Source of the DNA: Deinococcus marmoris
Lineage (GTDB): Bacteria; Deinococcota; Deinococci; Deinococcales; Deinococcaceae
Direction: 5' to 3'
Length of the DNA: 24,306 nucleotides
Assembly (NCBI RefSeq): GCF_001949125.1
Contig: NZ_MSTI01000031.1
Span: 1 to 24,306, forward strand
Shown here: piece by piece, positions 9,574-16,593 of the stretch
Position numbering within the stretch: the stretch's first letter is position 1
Layout: the number at the start of each line of letters is the position of its first letter
The notes under the pieces: generated by a model
Databases searched by the model: none
Seen by the model: the letters and a program-made list of their open reading frames with translations, nothing else
Told to the model about the DNA's origin: nothing
Program-made: the position numbers and the translations under genes

Positions 9574-9903
9574 TCATTCTTCCGCCTCCGGCTCTGCCAC
9601 CACGCGCAATGGATGGCCCTCCTGGCGGGCGTGGGCGGTCACCTGGGCCACCTTCGTCTCGGCCACGTCGCGGGTGTAGACCCCGGCGACGCCCTGACCC
9701 TTGTGATGCACCGCCAGCATGATCATTTCTGCGTCCTGCTCGGTCTTGCGGAAATACTGGGAGAGGACCATCACCACAAAATCCATCGGAGTGTAATCGT
9801 CGTTGAGGAGCAGCACGCGGTACAGCCGGGGCCGTTGCGTTGTGGTGCGTTCCAGGGTCTGGGTGCGGCCTTGTTCGTCACGGCCACCGTCACGGCGCGT
9901 CAT
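9574..9903 (-). CDS. clpS: ClpA adaptor protein ClpS
   Basis: ClpS delivers N-degron substrates, and proteins with bulky hydrophobic N-termini generally, to ClpA. From the ATG at 9901-9903 the protein has 109 residues (E. coli 106). The N-degron pocket residues fall at the same numbers as in E. coli: N34, D35 and D36 in [10 protein letters not shown]40, and H66 in [17 protein letters not shown] sequence ([10 protein letters not shown]) also fits the family. This register, plus a TACACT 6 nt before the ATG, decides the start. A GTG at 9979-9981 would add 26 residues and has a strong GGAGG upstream, but that GGAGG and the GTG lie in the inverted end of a repeat element (9970-10127), so I treat it as incidental. 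The gene precedes clpA in a probable two-gene operon. Confidence 0.9.
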   Translation of the reverse strand: MTRRDGGRDEQGRTQTLERTTTQRPRLYRVLLLNDDYTPMDFVVMVLSQYFRKTEQDAEMIMLAVHHKGQGVAGVYTRDVAETKVAQVTAHARQEGHPLRVVAEPEAEE

Positions 9904-9909
9904 GGGGGG

Positions 9910-9915
9910 AGTGTA
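9910..9915 (-). promoter_or_regulatory. Leaderless -10 element of clpS
   Basis: TACACT on the minus strand ends 6 nt before the ATG at 9901-9903, matching the spacing at other genes of this window. The -35 is weak. Confidence 0.5.
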
Positions 9916-9969
9916 GCGGGCGCGGCGGGTGTGGGGCGGGGCAGAGGTTACGGTGGTGTTGATCTTCTC

Positions 9970-10127
9970 GGTGGCTCCCACGGTTTAACCCCTCCGTCTC
10001 TTCGGGACACCTCCCCTTAGAAGGGAGGCAAGGAGATGGCGTGTGGCACGATCAATTGCAACTCCTGGCTCCTCTTGAGGGAAGCTGGCAGCGAAGCCCA
10101 CTGATGGGTTAAGCCGTGGCTGCCACC
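9970..10127. repeat. MITE-like element with 25-bp imperfect inverted ends
   Basis: The ends at 9970-9994 and 10103-10127 are inverted copies matching at 21 of 25 positions (GGTGGC..CCACGG.TTAACCC.TC). Inside are two further palindromes, CCTCCC / GGGAGG (10010-10015 / 10023-10028) and CCTCTTGAGG (10071-10080). At 158 bp with no coding capacity, it looks like a miniature transposable or REP-type intergenic repeat. It fills most of the gap between divergent clpS and the ABC operon. No target-site duplication was identified. Confidence 0.7.
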
Positions 10128-10196
10128 CCATCCTCACCACGCCTCACCCGCGTTACGCCATTTCGCCTACTGCCACGCAAAAATCCGTTTCCGGCG

Positions 10197-10202
10197 TATT
10201 CT
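10197..10202 (+). promoter_or_regulatory. Candidate -10 element of the ABC operon
   Basis: TATTCT ends 10 nt before the ATG at 10213. It would give a very short leader. No convincing -35 or Shine-Dalgarno is seen. Confidence 0.4.
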
Positions 10203-10212
10203 GCACAGACTT

Positions 10213-11238
10213 ATGACGACATCATCCCCGGACGCCTCCGTTCACGTCCGAGACCTGAAAAAACAGTACGCCGTCCACGAGAAGGAGCCGGGTTTCATGG
10301 GCAGCCTCCGCAGCTTCGTGAGCCGCAAAACCAAATATGTGGAGGCGGTCAAGGGCGTGTCCTTTGACCTCGCCCCCGGTGAAGTCGTGGGCTTTCTGGG
10401 TCCGAACGGGGCGGGAAAGACCACCACGCTCAAGATGCTGTCGGGCCTGCTACATCCCTCGGACGGCGTGGCGAGGATCGCTGGATTCGAGCCGCGCAAG
10501 CGTGAAACCGCCTTTCTCAAGCAGATCACCCTCGTGATGGGCCAGAAACAGCAACTGATCTGGGACTTGCCCGCGCTGGACAGCTTTCTGGTCAATCAGG
10601 CCATCTACGAGATTCCTGATGATCAGTACCGCGCCACCATGCGCGAGTTCACGGAGGTGCTGTCGCTGGACGGCATCCTGAAAAAACAGGTCCGCAAGCT
10701 GAGCCTGGGCGAACGCATGAAGTGCGAGCTGGCCGCCGCGCTGCTGCACCGCCCGCGCGTGCTGTTTCTGGACGAGCCGACGATTGGCCTGGACGTGAAC
10801 ATGCAGGAAGCCGTGCGCGCCTTTATCCGCGATTACAACGAGCGGTACGGGGCCACCATCATTCTGACCAGCCACTACATGGCGGACGTGACGGCCCTGG
10901 CACAGCGAATCCTGGTGATCGACAGCGGCCAACTGGTCTTTGACGGCGATCTGGCACGGCTGGCCGAGCAGGGCAAGGGGGGCGGCAAAACGGTGAAGCT
11001 CAAGCTGCGCGAGGCCGTCAGCGCCGCGCAGTTGGCCGCCTACGGACAGGACGTGAAGGTGGACGGCCTGAGTGTGGAACTGACCGTCCCCCGCTCGGAG
11101 GTCAGCGCCCGCGCCGCCCGACTGCTGGCTGACTTGGACGTGGCGGACCTGACCGTGGAAGACCCGCCGATTGAAGCGGTGATGGCGGAGTTGTTTGGGG
11201 CAACGGCGAAAGTGGAGAAGGAGGTGGTGCGGGGGTGA
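10213..11238 (+). CDS. ABC-2 exporter ATP-binding protein
   Basis: ATPase of an ABC-2 type transporter, 341 residues. Motifs in order are Walker A GPNGAGKT (63-70), signature LSLGE (163-167), Walker B VLFLDE (183-188) and the switch histidine in TSH (H221). An insertion of about 20 residues between the first strand and the Walker A motif (roughly 22-42, EKEPGFMGSLRSF) is typical of ATPases paired with this kind of permease. The C-terminal region from about 250 is the usual extra domain of ABC-2 ATPases. Two permease genes follow, so the complex is expected to be an inner-membrane exporter with a heterodimeric membrane part. The substrate is unknown. The gap to the first permease (127 bp) is large for an operon and is filled by a repeated leader block. 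Confidence 0.9.
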   Translation: MTTSSPDASVHVRDLKKQYAVHEKEPGFMGSLRSFVSRKTKYVEAVKGVSFDLAPGEVVGFLGPNGAGKTTTLKMLSGLLHPSDGVARIAGFEPRKRETAFLKQITLVMGQKQQLIWDLPALDSFLVNQAIYEIPDDQYRATMREFTEVLSLDGILKKQVRKLSLGERMKCELAAALLHRPRVLFLDEPTIGLDVNMQEAVRAFIRDYNERYGATIILTSHYMADVTALAQRILVIDSGQLVFDGDLARLAEQGKGGGKTVKLKLREAVSAAQLAAYGQDVKVDGLSVELTVPRSEVSARAARLLADLDVADLTVEDPPIEAVMAELFGATAKVEKEVVRG

Positions 11239-11254
11239 GGCACTTTGAATTCGC

Positions 11255-11361
11255 GGCCTGCCCGGTGGCCCCCCCTCCCCAGCCCTCCCCCACGAGGAGG
11301 GAGGGAGTTAAAAGCCTCAGACTTTTAGACCTTCAGACCCTTAGGCCGCTCCGCCAGAGGC
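11255..11361 (+). repeat. Composite leader block, copy B (first permease)
   Basis: It consists of a 53-bp GC-rich segment with a CCCTCC / GGAGGG palindrome (11255-11307), an 8-bp spacer, four 8-bp units (11316-11347), the box GCTCCGCCAGAGGC (11348-11361), and four bases to the ATG. From the segment start to the base before the ATG it is 111 bp, the same as copy C. The GC-rich segment matches copy C at 51 of 53 positions, but the 8-bp spacers differ. Confidence 0.8.
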
Positions 11362-11365
11362 ACCC

Positions 11366-12160
11366 ATGATCCGTAAGACCCGTGTTCTCTTCGCCACCCG
11401 TTTCGCGGAGATGGCCGAATACCGTGCCGAGGTCATCATCTGGATGCTGTCGGGCACGATCTCGCTGGTGATGATGCTGGTGTGGATGGCGCAGGCGGCG
11501 AATGCTCCGGGTGGGCAGATCAACGGCTACGACGCCTCCCAGTTCGCCACCTATTTCCTCAGCGTGTGGCTGATGGGGCAACTGCTGGTGGTCTGGGTGG
11601 GCTGGGAACTGGATTTCATGATCCGGCAGGGCACGCTGTCGCCCAAGCTGCTGCGCCCGATGGACCCGATGTGGCAGGAATACGCCGCCCACGTCGCCGA
11701 GCGTTTTGTCCGTATCGGGCCGATGCTGGTGCTGCTGGTGATCTTCGCGGCGCTGTCCGGTGCGTCGTTTACCCGCGAGTGGTGGGCCTACCCCGTCACG
11801 TTGGGGCTGTGCATCCTGGGGTTCACCTGCCGTTTTCTGTACGAATACGCCCTGGGCCTGCTGGCCTTCTGGACGGAAAGCAGCACCAGCTTTTCGGAAG
11901 TGGCGTGGCTGATGTACGCCGCACTGGGCGGTCTGTTTGCCCCGCTGACCTTCTATCCGCAGTGGGTTCAGGACATCGCCATCTGGACACCCTTCCCGTA
12001 CATGCTGGGGCTGCCTGCGCAGGTGCTGGCGGGCAAGGCCACGCTGAGTCAGGCGGGGTTTGGTGCGCTCATTCTGTTCGGCTGGGTGGTCTTCTTCTGG
12101 TTTGCGCGCCTGCTGGTGTGGCGGCTGGGTCTGAAGAAATACGGGGCGGTGGGGGCGTGA
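11366..12160 (+). CDS. ABC-2 family permease, first subunit
   Basis: Integral membrane protein of 264 residues with about six hydrophobic segments (roughly 23-44, 58-80, 117-134, 140-168, 178-197 and 231-254). It belongs to the ABC-2 permease group often annotated as DUF990 / ABC2_membrane_6. A cytoplasmic loop carries MIRQGTLSPKLLRPMD (85-100); the second permease has the matching AIRTGSMDFTLLKPVD, so the two are distant paralogues expected to pair. It should form the transmembrane path driven by the ATPase encoded upstream. The ATG is preceded by AGAGG within the repeated leader block, which supplies the ribosome binding site. The exported substrate cannot be told from the sequence. Confidence 0.9.
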   Translation: MIRKTRVLFATRFAEMAEYRAEVIIWMLSGTISLVMMLVWMAQAANAPGGQINGYDASQFATYFLSVWLMGQLLVVWVGWELDFMIRQGTLSPKLLRPMDPMWQEYAAHVAERFVRIGPMLVLLVIFAALSGASFTREWWAYPVTLGLCILGFTCRFLYEYALGLLAFWTESSTSFSEVAWLMYAALGGLFAPLTFYPQWVQDIAIWTPFPYMLGLPAQVLAGKATLSQAGFGALILFGWVVFFWFARLLVWRLGLKKYGAVGA

Positions 12161-12203
12161 GCTGGAGTGTCAAGGAAGATCGGGGGGACTTATTTTCGAC
12201 CGG

Positions 12204-12310
12204 GGCCTGCCCGGTGGCCCCCCCTCCCCAACCCTCCCCCACAAGGAGGGAGGGAGCTGGCAACCTCAGACCCTTAGACCTTTTGACCCTTAGACCGCCC
12301 CGCCAGGGGC
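12204..12310 (+). repeat. Composite leader block, copy C (second permease)
   Basis: It has the same architecture and total length (111 bp to the ATG) as copy B: GC-rich segment 12204-12256, 8-bp spacer, four 8-bp units (12265-12296), box GCCCCGCCAGGGGC (12297-12310), four bases, ATG. Here the box is a perfect stem-loop (GCCCC / GGGGC around GCCA). Confidence 0.8.
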
Positions 12311-12314
12311 CTGC

Positions 12315-13100
12315 ATGACCCGTTACCTCCGCCTCGTCCGCATCTTCACCGGGGCTACAGTTTCGGCTCAGCTAGAGTACCGGGCAAACTTTATCGGGGC
12401 AGTCCTGAGCAGTCTGGGGCAGGTGGGCGTGGCGCTGCTGGCGATTGGCGTGTTGTTCGGGCAGGGCAGCGATACGGTGGGCGGCTGGAGCTTCCGCGAG
12501 GCGCTGCTGGTCACGGGCTTTTTTATCCTCACCGAGGGTTTTATCGCTGTATTCATCCAGCCCAGCATGAGCCGCATCGCGGAGGCCATCCGCACGGGCA
12601 GCATGGATTTCACGCTCCTGAAGCCGGTAGACGCGCAGTTCAGTGTCAGCACGCGCTACCTGAACGTGCTGCGCGTGCCCGACATCCTGATCGGCGTGGG
12701 GTTGATCGTGTACGCAGCGTCGGCGCTGACCATCACGCTGGGGGGCGTGCTGATCGCCGCCGTGCTGTATCTGTCGGCGCTGACCATCGTGTACTGCATC
12801 TGGCTGGCGCTTTCCACGACGGCGTTCTGGTTCGTGAAAACGCAGAATGTGGCCGAATTGTTCAACGGCGTGTTTGGCGCTGCGCGTTTTCCCGTCACGG
12901 CCTTTCCAGTGCCTGTGCGTTTTGCGCTGACGTTCGTGGTGCCCATTGCCCTGATCACCACCGTTCCCGCGCAGGCCATGACCGGGCGGCTGTCGCCCGC
13001 GCTGGCGGTGGCCTCGCCGCTGGTGGCGCTGGTGCTGTTCACCGTCACCCGCTGGTTCTGGCTCAGGGCTGTCGCCAGTTACACGAGTGCCAGCAGTTGA
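12315..13100 (+). CDS. ABC-2 family permease, second subunit
   Basis: Membrane protein of 261 residues with about six hydrophobic stretches (roughly 26-48, 61-82, 122-142, 143-170, 200-220 and 228-250). It shares the loop motif RTGSMDFTLLKPVD with the first permease and so belongs to the same ABC2_membrane_6-like group. It probably pairs with the first permease and the upstream ATPase as a three-gene exporter. Its ATG is preceded by AGGGG in the repeated leader box. Its TGA overlaps the possible TTG start of the next gene (TTGA), so that gene may be translationally coupled and part of the same operon. Confidence 0.9.
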   Translation: MTRYLRLVRIFTGATVSAQLEYRANFIGAVLSSLGQVGVALLAIGVLFGQGSDTVGGWSFREALLVTGFFILTEGFIAVFIQPSMSRIAEAIRTGSMDFTLLKPVDAQFSVSTRYLNVLRVPDILIGVGLIVYAASALTITLGGVLIAAVLYLSALTIVYCIWLALSTTAFWFVKTQNVAELFNGVFGAARFPVTAFPVPVRFALTFVVPIALITTVPAQAMTGRLSPALAVASPLVALVLFTVTRWFWLRAVASYTSASS

Positions 13101-13804
13101 GCGTGGAAGACAGGCTGAAATGCCTGACCGCCGCACTATCACCGCAGGGTTTTAACCTTCGGGCGGAGGTGGATTTCTCCAGCCTCGCCACTCTGGACGC
13201 CTCGTTGCAGGCTCAAAATATCATTCTGGAGGCCGAAATCCTGCGTCAGTTGGCCTGGGCTGCACTCGGCCAACCTCGTCCCCGCACAGTCAAACTCACG
13301 CCCGAAGCCCGCGCTCGTCTGTCGCACCTGACCGACTTGCGCGACGTATTCTCGCCCGCCGACGCCGAAAGGGTGGGCCGTGAATTCGCGGGCGAGAAGT
13401 GGCTGGCTCCCGATCTGCTGGCCGCGCGTCCGTGGCTGATGTCCACCACGCCTCCAAAGCAGGTGATTTCCGATGTGATGCACTCGCAGTGGTCTGGACT
13501 GGTGGCACTGTTGGGCGAACACGGCCCGTGGGTCTATGCGGCGAACGTGGCGGATTTGCAGATTCTGGGGCGGCTGTACGGCGAACTGGTCAGGGCAGCG
13601 GCCCTGTCCTCCGAAGATGAGGTGCTGGACGCGGCTTTCAAGCAGACTGAACATCCCTCGCTGCTGGCCCGGCTGGAGGCCACCGATTACCGCCAGTCAT
13701 CTGCCCTGGACGCTGATCTGACGGCGCTGGAATCCGCTTTCTGGGCGGCGGCGCGGGCACAGGCACGGCGCGACTGGGAAGCGTGGCAGGCGCGGCGTGG
13801 CTAG
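13097..13804 (+). CDS. Unrecognised protein coupled to the ABC exporter operon
   Basis: I do not recognise this 235-residue protein. It has no signal peptide, membrane segment or nucleotide-binding motif. It is rich in Leu and Ala, looks mainly helical, contains several Trp in its second half (WLMS, SQWSG, GPWVYA, AFWAAARAQ), and ends in a charged helix. The start is a TTG at 13097 that overlaps the permease stop, or a GTG at 13103 two codons later; no ATG lies near in frame. Overlap with the permease stop points to translational coupling and co-expression with the exporter, perhaps as an accessory cytosolic factor, though this is inference from position only. Its coding statistics resemble the neighbours. 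Confidence 0.75.
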   Translation: MSVEDRLKCLTAALSPQGFNLRAEVDFSSLATLDASLQAQNIILEAEILRQLAWAALGQPRPRTVKLTPEARARLSHLTDLRDVFSPADAERVGREFAGEKWLAPDLLAARPWLMSTTPPKQVISDVMHSQWSGLVALLGEHGPWVYAANVADLQILGRLYGELVRAAALSSEDEVLDAAFKQTEHPSLLARLEATDYRQSSALDADLTALESAFWAAARAQARRDWEAWQARRG

Positions 13805-13877
13805 TCCGGCATGTTCATCTTGCGTTGACCTGTGCAGACTGAGCCTTTTCGCCGATTCTTTCTGGCCCTCTCTGCGC

Positions 13878-13883
13878 TAGCCT
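13878..13883 (+). promoter_or_regulatory. Leaderless -10 element of the ABC-F gene
   Basis: TAGCCT ends 7 nt before the GTG at 13891. No Shine-Dalgarno is present. A TTGACC at 13825-13830 is too distant to pair with it. Confidence 0.45.
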
Positions 13884-13890
13884 CCTCCCC

Positions 13891-16032
13891 GTGTCCACGC
13901 TGATCACTGCCGAAAACCTGACCGTGTTCTACGCGGAGCGGGCGGTGCTGCGTGACGTGTCCCTGAGCGTTTCGAGCGGTGAGCGTGTGGCGCTGCTGGG
14001 CCGCAACGGGGCGGGCAAGACCACCCTGTTGCGCGTGCTGACGGCGGAGTTGCTGCCCGAGGAAGGCACGGTCTGGCGCGCGGATGGCCTGCGCCTGGGC
14101 GTGCTGGAGCAGCACCACGCGCACCCGGTGGGCAAAACGGTGCGCGCCCTGGTGGACGCCGCGCACCCCTACCGTGAGCTGGAAGCCGAGTTGCTGGCGC
14201 TGGAGGCCGATCTGGGCGATCCAGTGGTCCTGGCTGCCTGGACCGAGCTGAACGCCCGCCTGGAAGACGCCGAAGCCTACGCGTGGCCCTCGCGCGTGGC
14301 CCGCGTGCTGGGGATGCTGGACCTGACCCGTTTTCTGGGCCGTGAGGCCACCACGCTGTCCGGCGGCGAGCGCACCCGTTTGGCCCTGGCTCTGGCGCTG
14401 GCCCGCGAACCTGATCTGCTGTTGCTGGACGAACCCACCAACCACCTCGACATCCGCATGCGCGAGTGGCTGGAAGGCTGGCTGCGGACGTTCCGGGGCG
14501 GCGTGGTTCTGACCAGCCATGACCGCGACTTTCTGGACGCGGTGGCCGATTCATCCGGTGGGCGCAGCGTCTGGCTGGAAGCGGGCGAGGCAACCGCGTA
14601 TCCCGGCGGGTACACGCGGGCGAAGGCGCAGCGCGATCTGGAGCGGCGCACCCAGGAACGTGCCGCGAAGCTCTCGGCGCAGGAGGCACGGCGGTTGGTG
14701 GGCAGCGCGGAGAATCTGGACCGCTGGGGCCGCCGCTCACGCGGCCTCAAATCCCGCGCCGAGCGGCTGCCGAATGCCGAGGCCCCGCTGCCCGAACGCC
14801 AGCTCCGCATGCGCCTGCTCGCCGGAAGCGCCCGCGCCCCGCTGGTGGCCTGGGGCGATCACCTGTCCAAGTCCTATGACGGGCGCAACGTCATTTCGGG
14901 TGTGGCCTTCAAGCTGCGCCAGGGGGACCGCGTGGCCTTAATGGGCGCGAACGGCACTGGCAAGACCACCCTGATGAAACTGCTGTCGGGCGAGGAACAC
15001 CCGGATTCAGTCGCTGGTCTGGGCGAACCCGCGCCCATGCTGCGCGTCGCAGGCGGCGTGACCGTCGCCAGCCTGGACCAGACCTGGCATGGCCTGCTGC
15101 CCGGCGATGGATTGCACGCCCAGTTCACGGGCCGTTTCGGCAAGCAGGCCAACACCCTGCTGGGCCGCGCGGGCTTCACCGAGGCCGACTGGCCCAAAAC
15201 CCCGCGTCAGCTCTCCGGCGGCGAGCGGGCGCGGGCGGGGCTGGCCCTGGTGAGTGCCCTGCGCGCCGATCTGCTGCTGCTGGACGAACCCACCAACCAT
15301 CTGGACATCGAGGCGTTGGACGCGCTGGAGGCTGCCGTCCACGCTTACGGCGGCGCGGTGGTGATCGTGACCCATGACCGCCGCTTTGCCCGCGAGGTCT
15401 CAAACCGCCTGTGGCTGATCGAGGACGGCCAGCTCCGTGAGGTTACCGGCTGGGGCAGCCGCGAGTACACGGACCCGGCGCGCCACCTTCAGGGCGATCC
15501 GCCGCCGCCCCCGCCCCGGCCCAGCGCCCGGCAACGGCTGATCCACATCGAGAACCAGTTGGCCGATGTCCGCACGGCGCTGGATTCCACCCCCGGCGGC
15601 CTCAGCGGGCGCGAGGAAGGCCGGCTGCGTTCCCAGGCCCATCAATTGCAGCAGCATCTCTATGACCTGTACGCCGAGGCGTTTGCATGTCCGCAATACG
15701 ACATCCAGGTTCGTGAGCCGCCGCTGACGGTGCGTGCCCAGCGGCTGGGAGAGGCGGGCGGCATGTTCTGGGCCGCGCGGGACGAGACCTGCCCGCATCT
15801 GGCCTGGGACGGGACGGTGCTGCGCTGGAGCGCCCCGCCCCCCGACTGGTACGGCGCGGCGCTGCTGGGCGGCACGCTACGAATCCTGTTCGAGCGCTGG
15901 AACGCGGGCCGCGTCCAACTGGGTGAGGGCGGCCCCACGCTGACCCGTCGCCAGTATTTCGAGCGGCTGGGATTGATCCGCACGCCAGCGTCCTCATCTG
16001 CACCGTCCTCACCGGCATCACCACAGGCGTAA
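13891..16032 (+). CDS. ABC-F family ATPase with C-terminal extension
   Basis: Soluble protein of 713 residues with two fused ABC domains and no membrane segments, the hallmark of ABC-F proteins, which bind ribosomes and act in translation or antibiotic protection. Domain 1 has GRNGAGKT (37-44), LSGGE (156-160) and LLLLDEP (177-183 region). A charged linker (about 240-317) follows. Domain 2 has GANGTGKT (352-359), LSGGE (441-445) and LLLLDEP (461-467). After domain 2 comes a proline hinge (537-546), a probable coiled coil (546-597), then about 100 residues of aromatic-rich sequence I cannot assign (600-697), and a Ser/Pro tail. Most ABC-F proteins end soon after a coiled coil, so this extension is unusual. 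The start is GTG at 13891, with TAGCCT 7 nt upstream. It lies 86 bp after the exporter operon. Confidence 0.9.
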   Translation: MSTLITAENLTVFYAERAVLRDVSLSVSSGERVALLGRNGAGKTTLLRVLTAELLPEEGTVWRADGLRLGVLEQHHAHPVGKTVRALVDAAHPYRELEAELLALEADLGDPVVLAAWTELNARLEDAEAYAWPSRVARVLGMLDLTRFLGREATTLSGGERTRLALALALAREPDLLLLDEPTNHLDIRMREWLEGWLRTFRGGVVLTSHDRDFLDAVADSSGGRSVWLEAGEATAYPGGYTRAKAQRDLERRTQERAAKLSAQEARRLVGSAENLDRWGRRSRGLKSRAERLPNAEAPLPERQLRMRLLAGSARAPLVAWGDHLSKSYDGRNVISGVAFKLRQGDRVALMGANGTGKTTLMKLLSGEEHPDSVAGLGEPAPMLRVAGGVTVASLDQTWHGLLPGDGLHAQFTGRFGKQANTLLGRAGFTEADWPKTPRQLSGGERARAGLALVSALRADLLLLDEPTNHLDIEALDALEAAVHAYGGAVVIVTHDRRFAREVSNRLWLIEDGQLREVTGWGSREYTDPARHLQGDPPPPPPRPSARQRLIHIENQLADVRTALDSTPGGLSGREEGRLRSQAHQLQQHLYDLYAEAFACPQYDIQVREPPLTVRAQRLGEAGGMFWAARDETCPHLAWDGTVLRWSAPPPDWYGAALLGGTLRILFERWNAGRVQLGEGGPTLTRRQYFERLGLIRTPASSSAPSSPASPQA

Positions 16033-16055
16033 CCCCACGGTCATGCGCCGCCCGC

Positions 16056-16061
16056 TATACT
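16056..16061 (+). promoter_or_regulatory. Leaderless -10 element of the small gene at 16069
   Basis: TATACT ends exactly 7 nt before the ATG at 16069. It is one of the best -10 matches in the window. The -35 region is not recognisable. Confidence 0.6.
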
Positions 16062-16068
16062 TCCGCGC

Positions 16069-16524
16069 ATGGACGACCTCATCAAAGGACGCCTCGGGGG
16101 CACGGACGGATATGACATCCGCTGCACCATCGAGGGCGACAGTATTTCGGGCCGCGCAGGCGGCAAGTTACACGGCAAGGACATCGATCTGGAAATCACC
16201 GAGCGCGGCGTGCAGGGCACCGTGGGCAACGATCCGGTCAAGATCGAGCTGGACGGCGGCGAACTCCGGGGCAACGTGGGCAGCCAGAAGCTGGTGCTGC
16301 GCGGTGTGGACCGCGTGACCGGCTTCATGGGCGAACCCATCGTCGGCTGGAACGTGGTGGCGCAGCAGACCGGCGAGCATCTGAGCGGGCAACTGGGCAG
16401 CACCGTGCTGGGCCGCCCCTTCGAGATGGAACTGGGCAGCGCCCCCGGCTGGGTCGGCACCCTGGTGGCCCTGGTGGCCTTCTACGCTCTGGAACCCCGC
16501 GCCAGCGTGACCGTCAGCCGCTAA
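16069..16524 (+). CDS. Unrecognised small beta-rich protein
   Basis: A 151-residue protein I do not recognise. It has no signal peptide. The first 120 residues alternate short polar and hydrophobic stretches with many Gly and Asp (GKDIDLEITERGVQGTVG, KIELDGGELRGNVG, KLVLRGVDRVTGFMG), a pattern expected of repeated beta hairpins. A hydrophobic stretch at about 128-141 (WVGTLVALVAFYAL) could pack in the core or touch a membrane. A -10 element 7 nt before its ATG and a strong terminator after it mark it as a real single-gene unit. It is convergent with tamB. The superficial similarity to the beta-repeat composition of TamB is not evidence of a shared function. Confidence 0.75.
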   Translation: MDDLIKGRLGGTDGYDIRCTIEGDSISGRAGGKLHGKDIDLEITERGVQGTVGNDPVKIELDGGELRGNVGSQKLVLRGVDRVTGFMGEPIVGWNVVAQQTGEHLSGQLGSTVLGRPFEMELGSAPGWVGTLVALVAFYALEPRASVTVSR

Positions 16525-16543
16525 ACCGGGTCTTTTCAGAAGA

Positions 16544-16575
16544 GGGCCGCCGATGCTGGGCGGCCCTTCTTCTTT
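16544..16575 (+). terminator. Rho-independent terminator between convergent genes
   Basis: An 8-bp GC stem (GGGCCGCC at 16544-16551, GGCGGCCC at 16559-16566) with a 7-nt loop is followed by TTCTTCTTT. It ends the small gene at 16069. The flanking bases on the other side are also A/T rich (TTTTCAGAAGA), so it may work for tamB too. Confidence 0.85.
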
Positions 16576-16593
16576 GTGTGTGGTAGGAAAGCC

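Noticed and set aside
9904..9981. 26-residue N-terminal extension of ClpS from the GTG at 9979-9981
   Set aside because: The start signal lies inside the inverted end of a repeat element, and the shorter protein matches E. coli ClpS residue numbering at the substrate pocket. It is kept as an open question in the findings.
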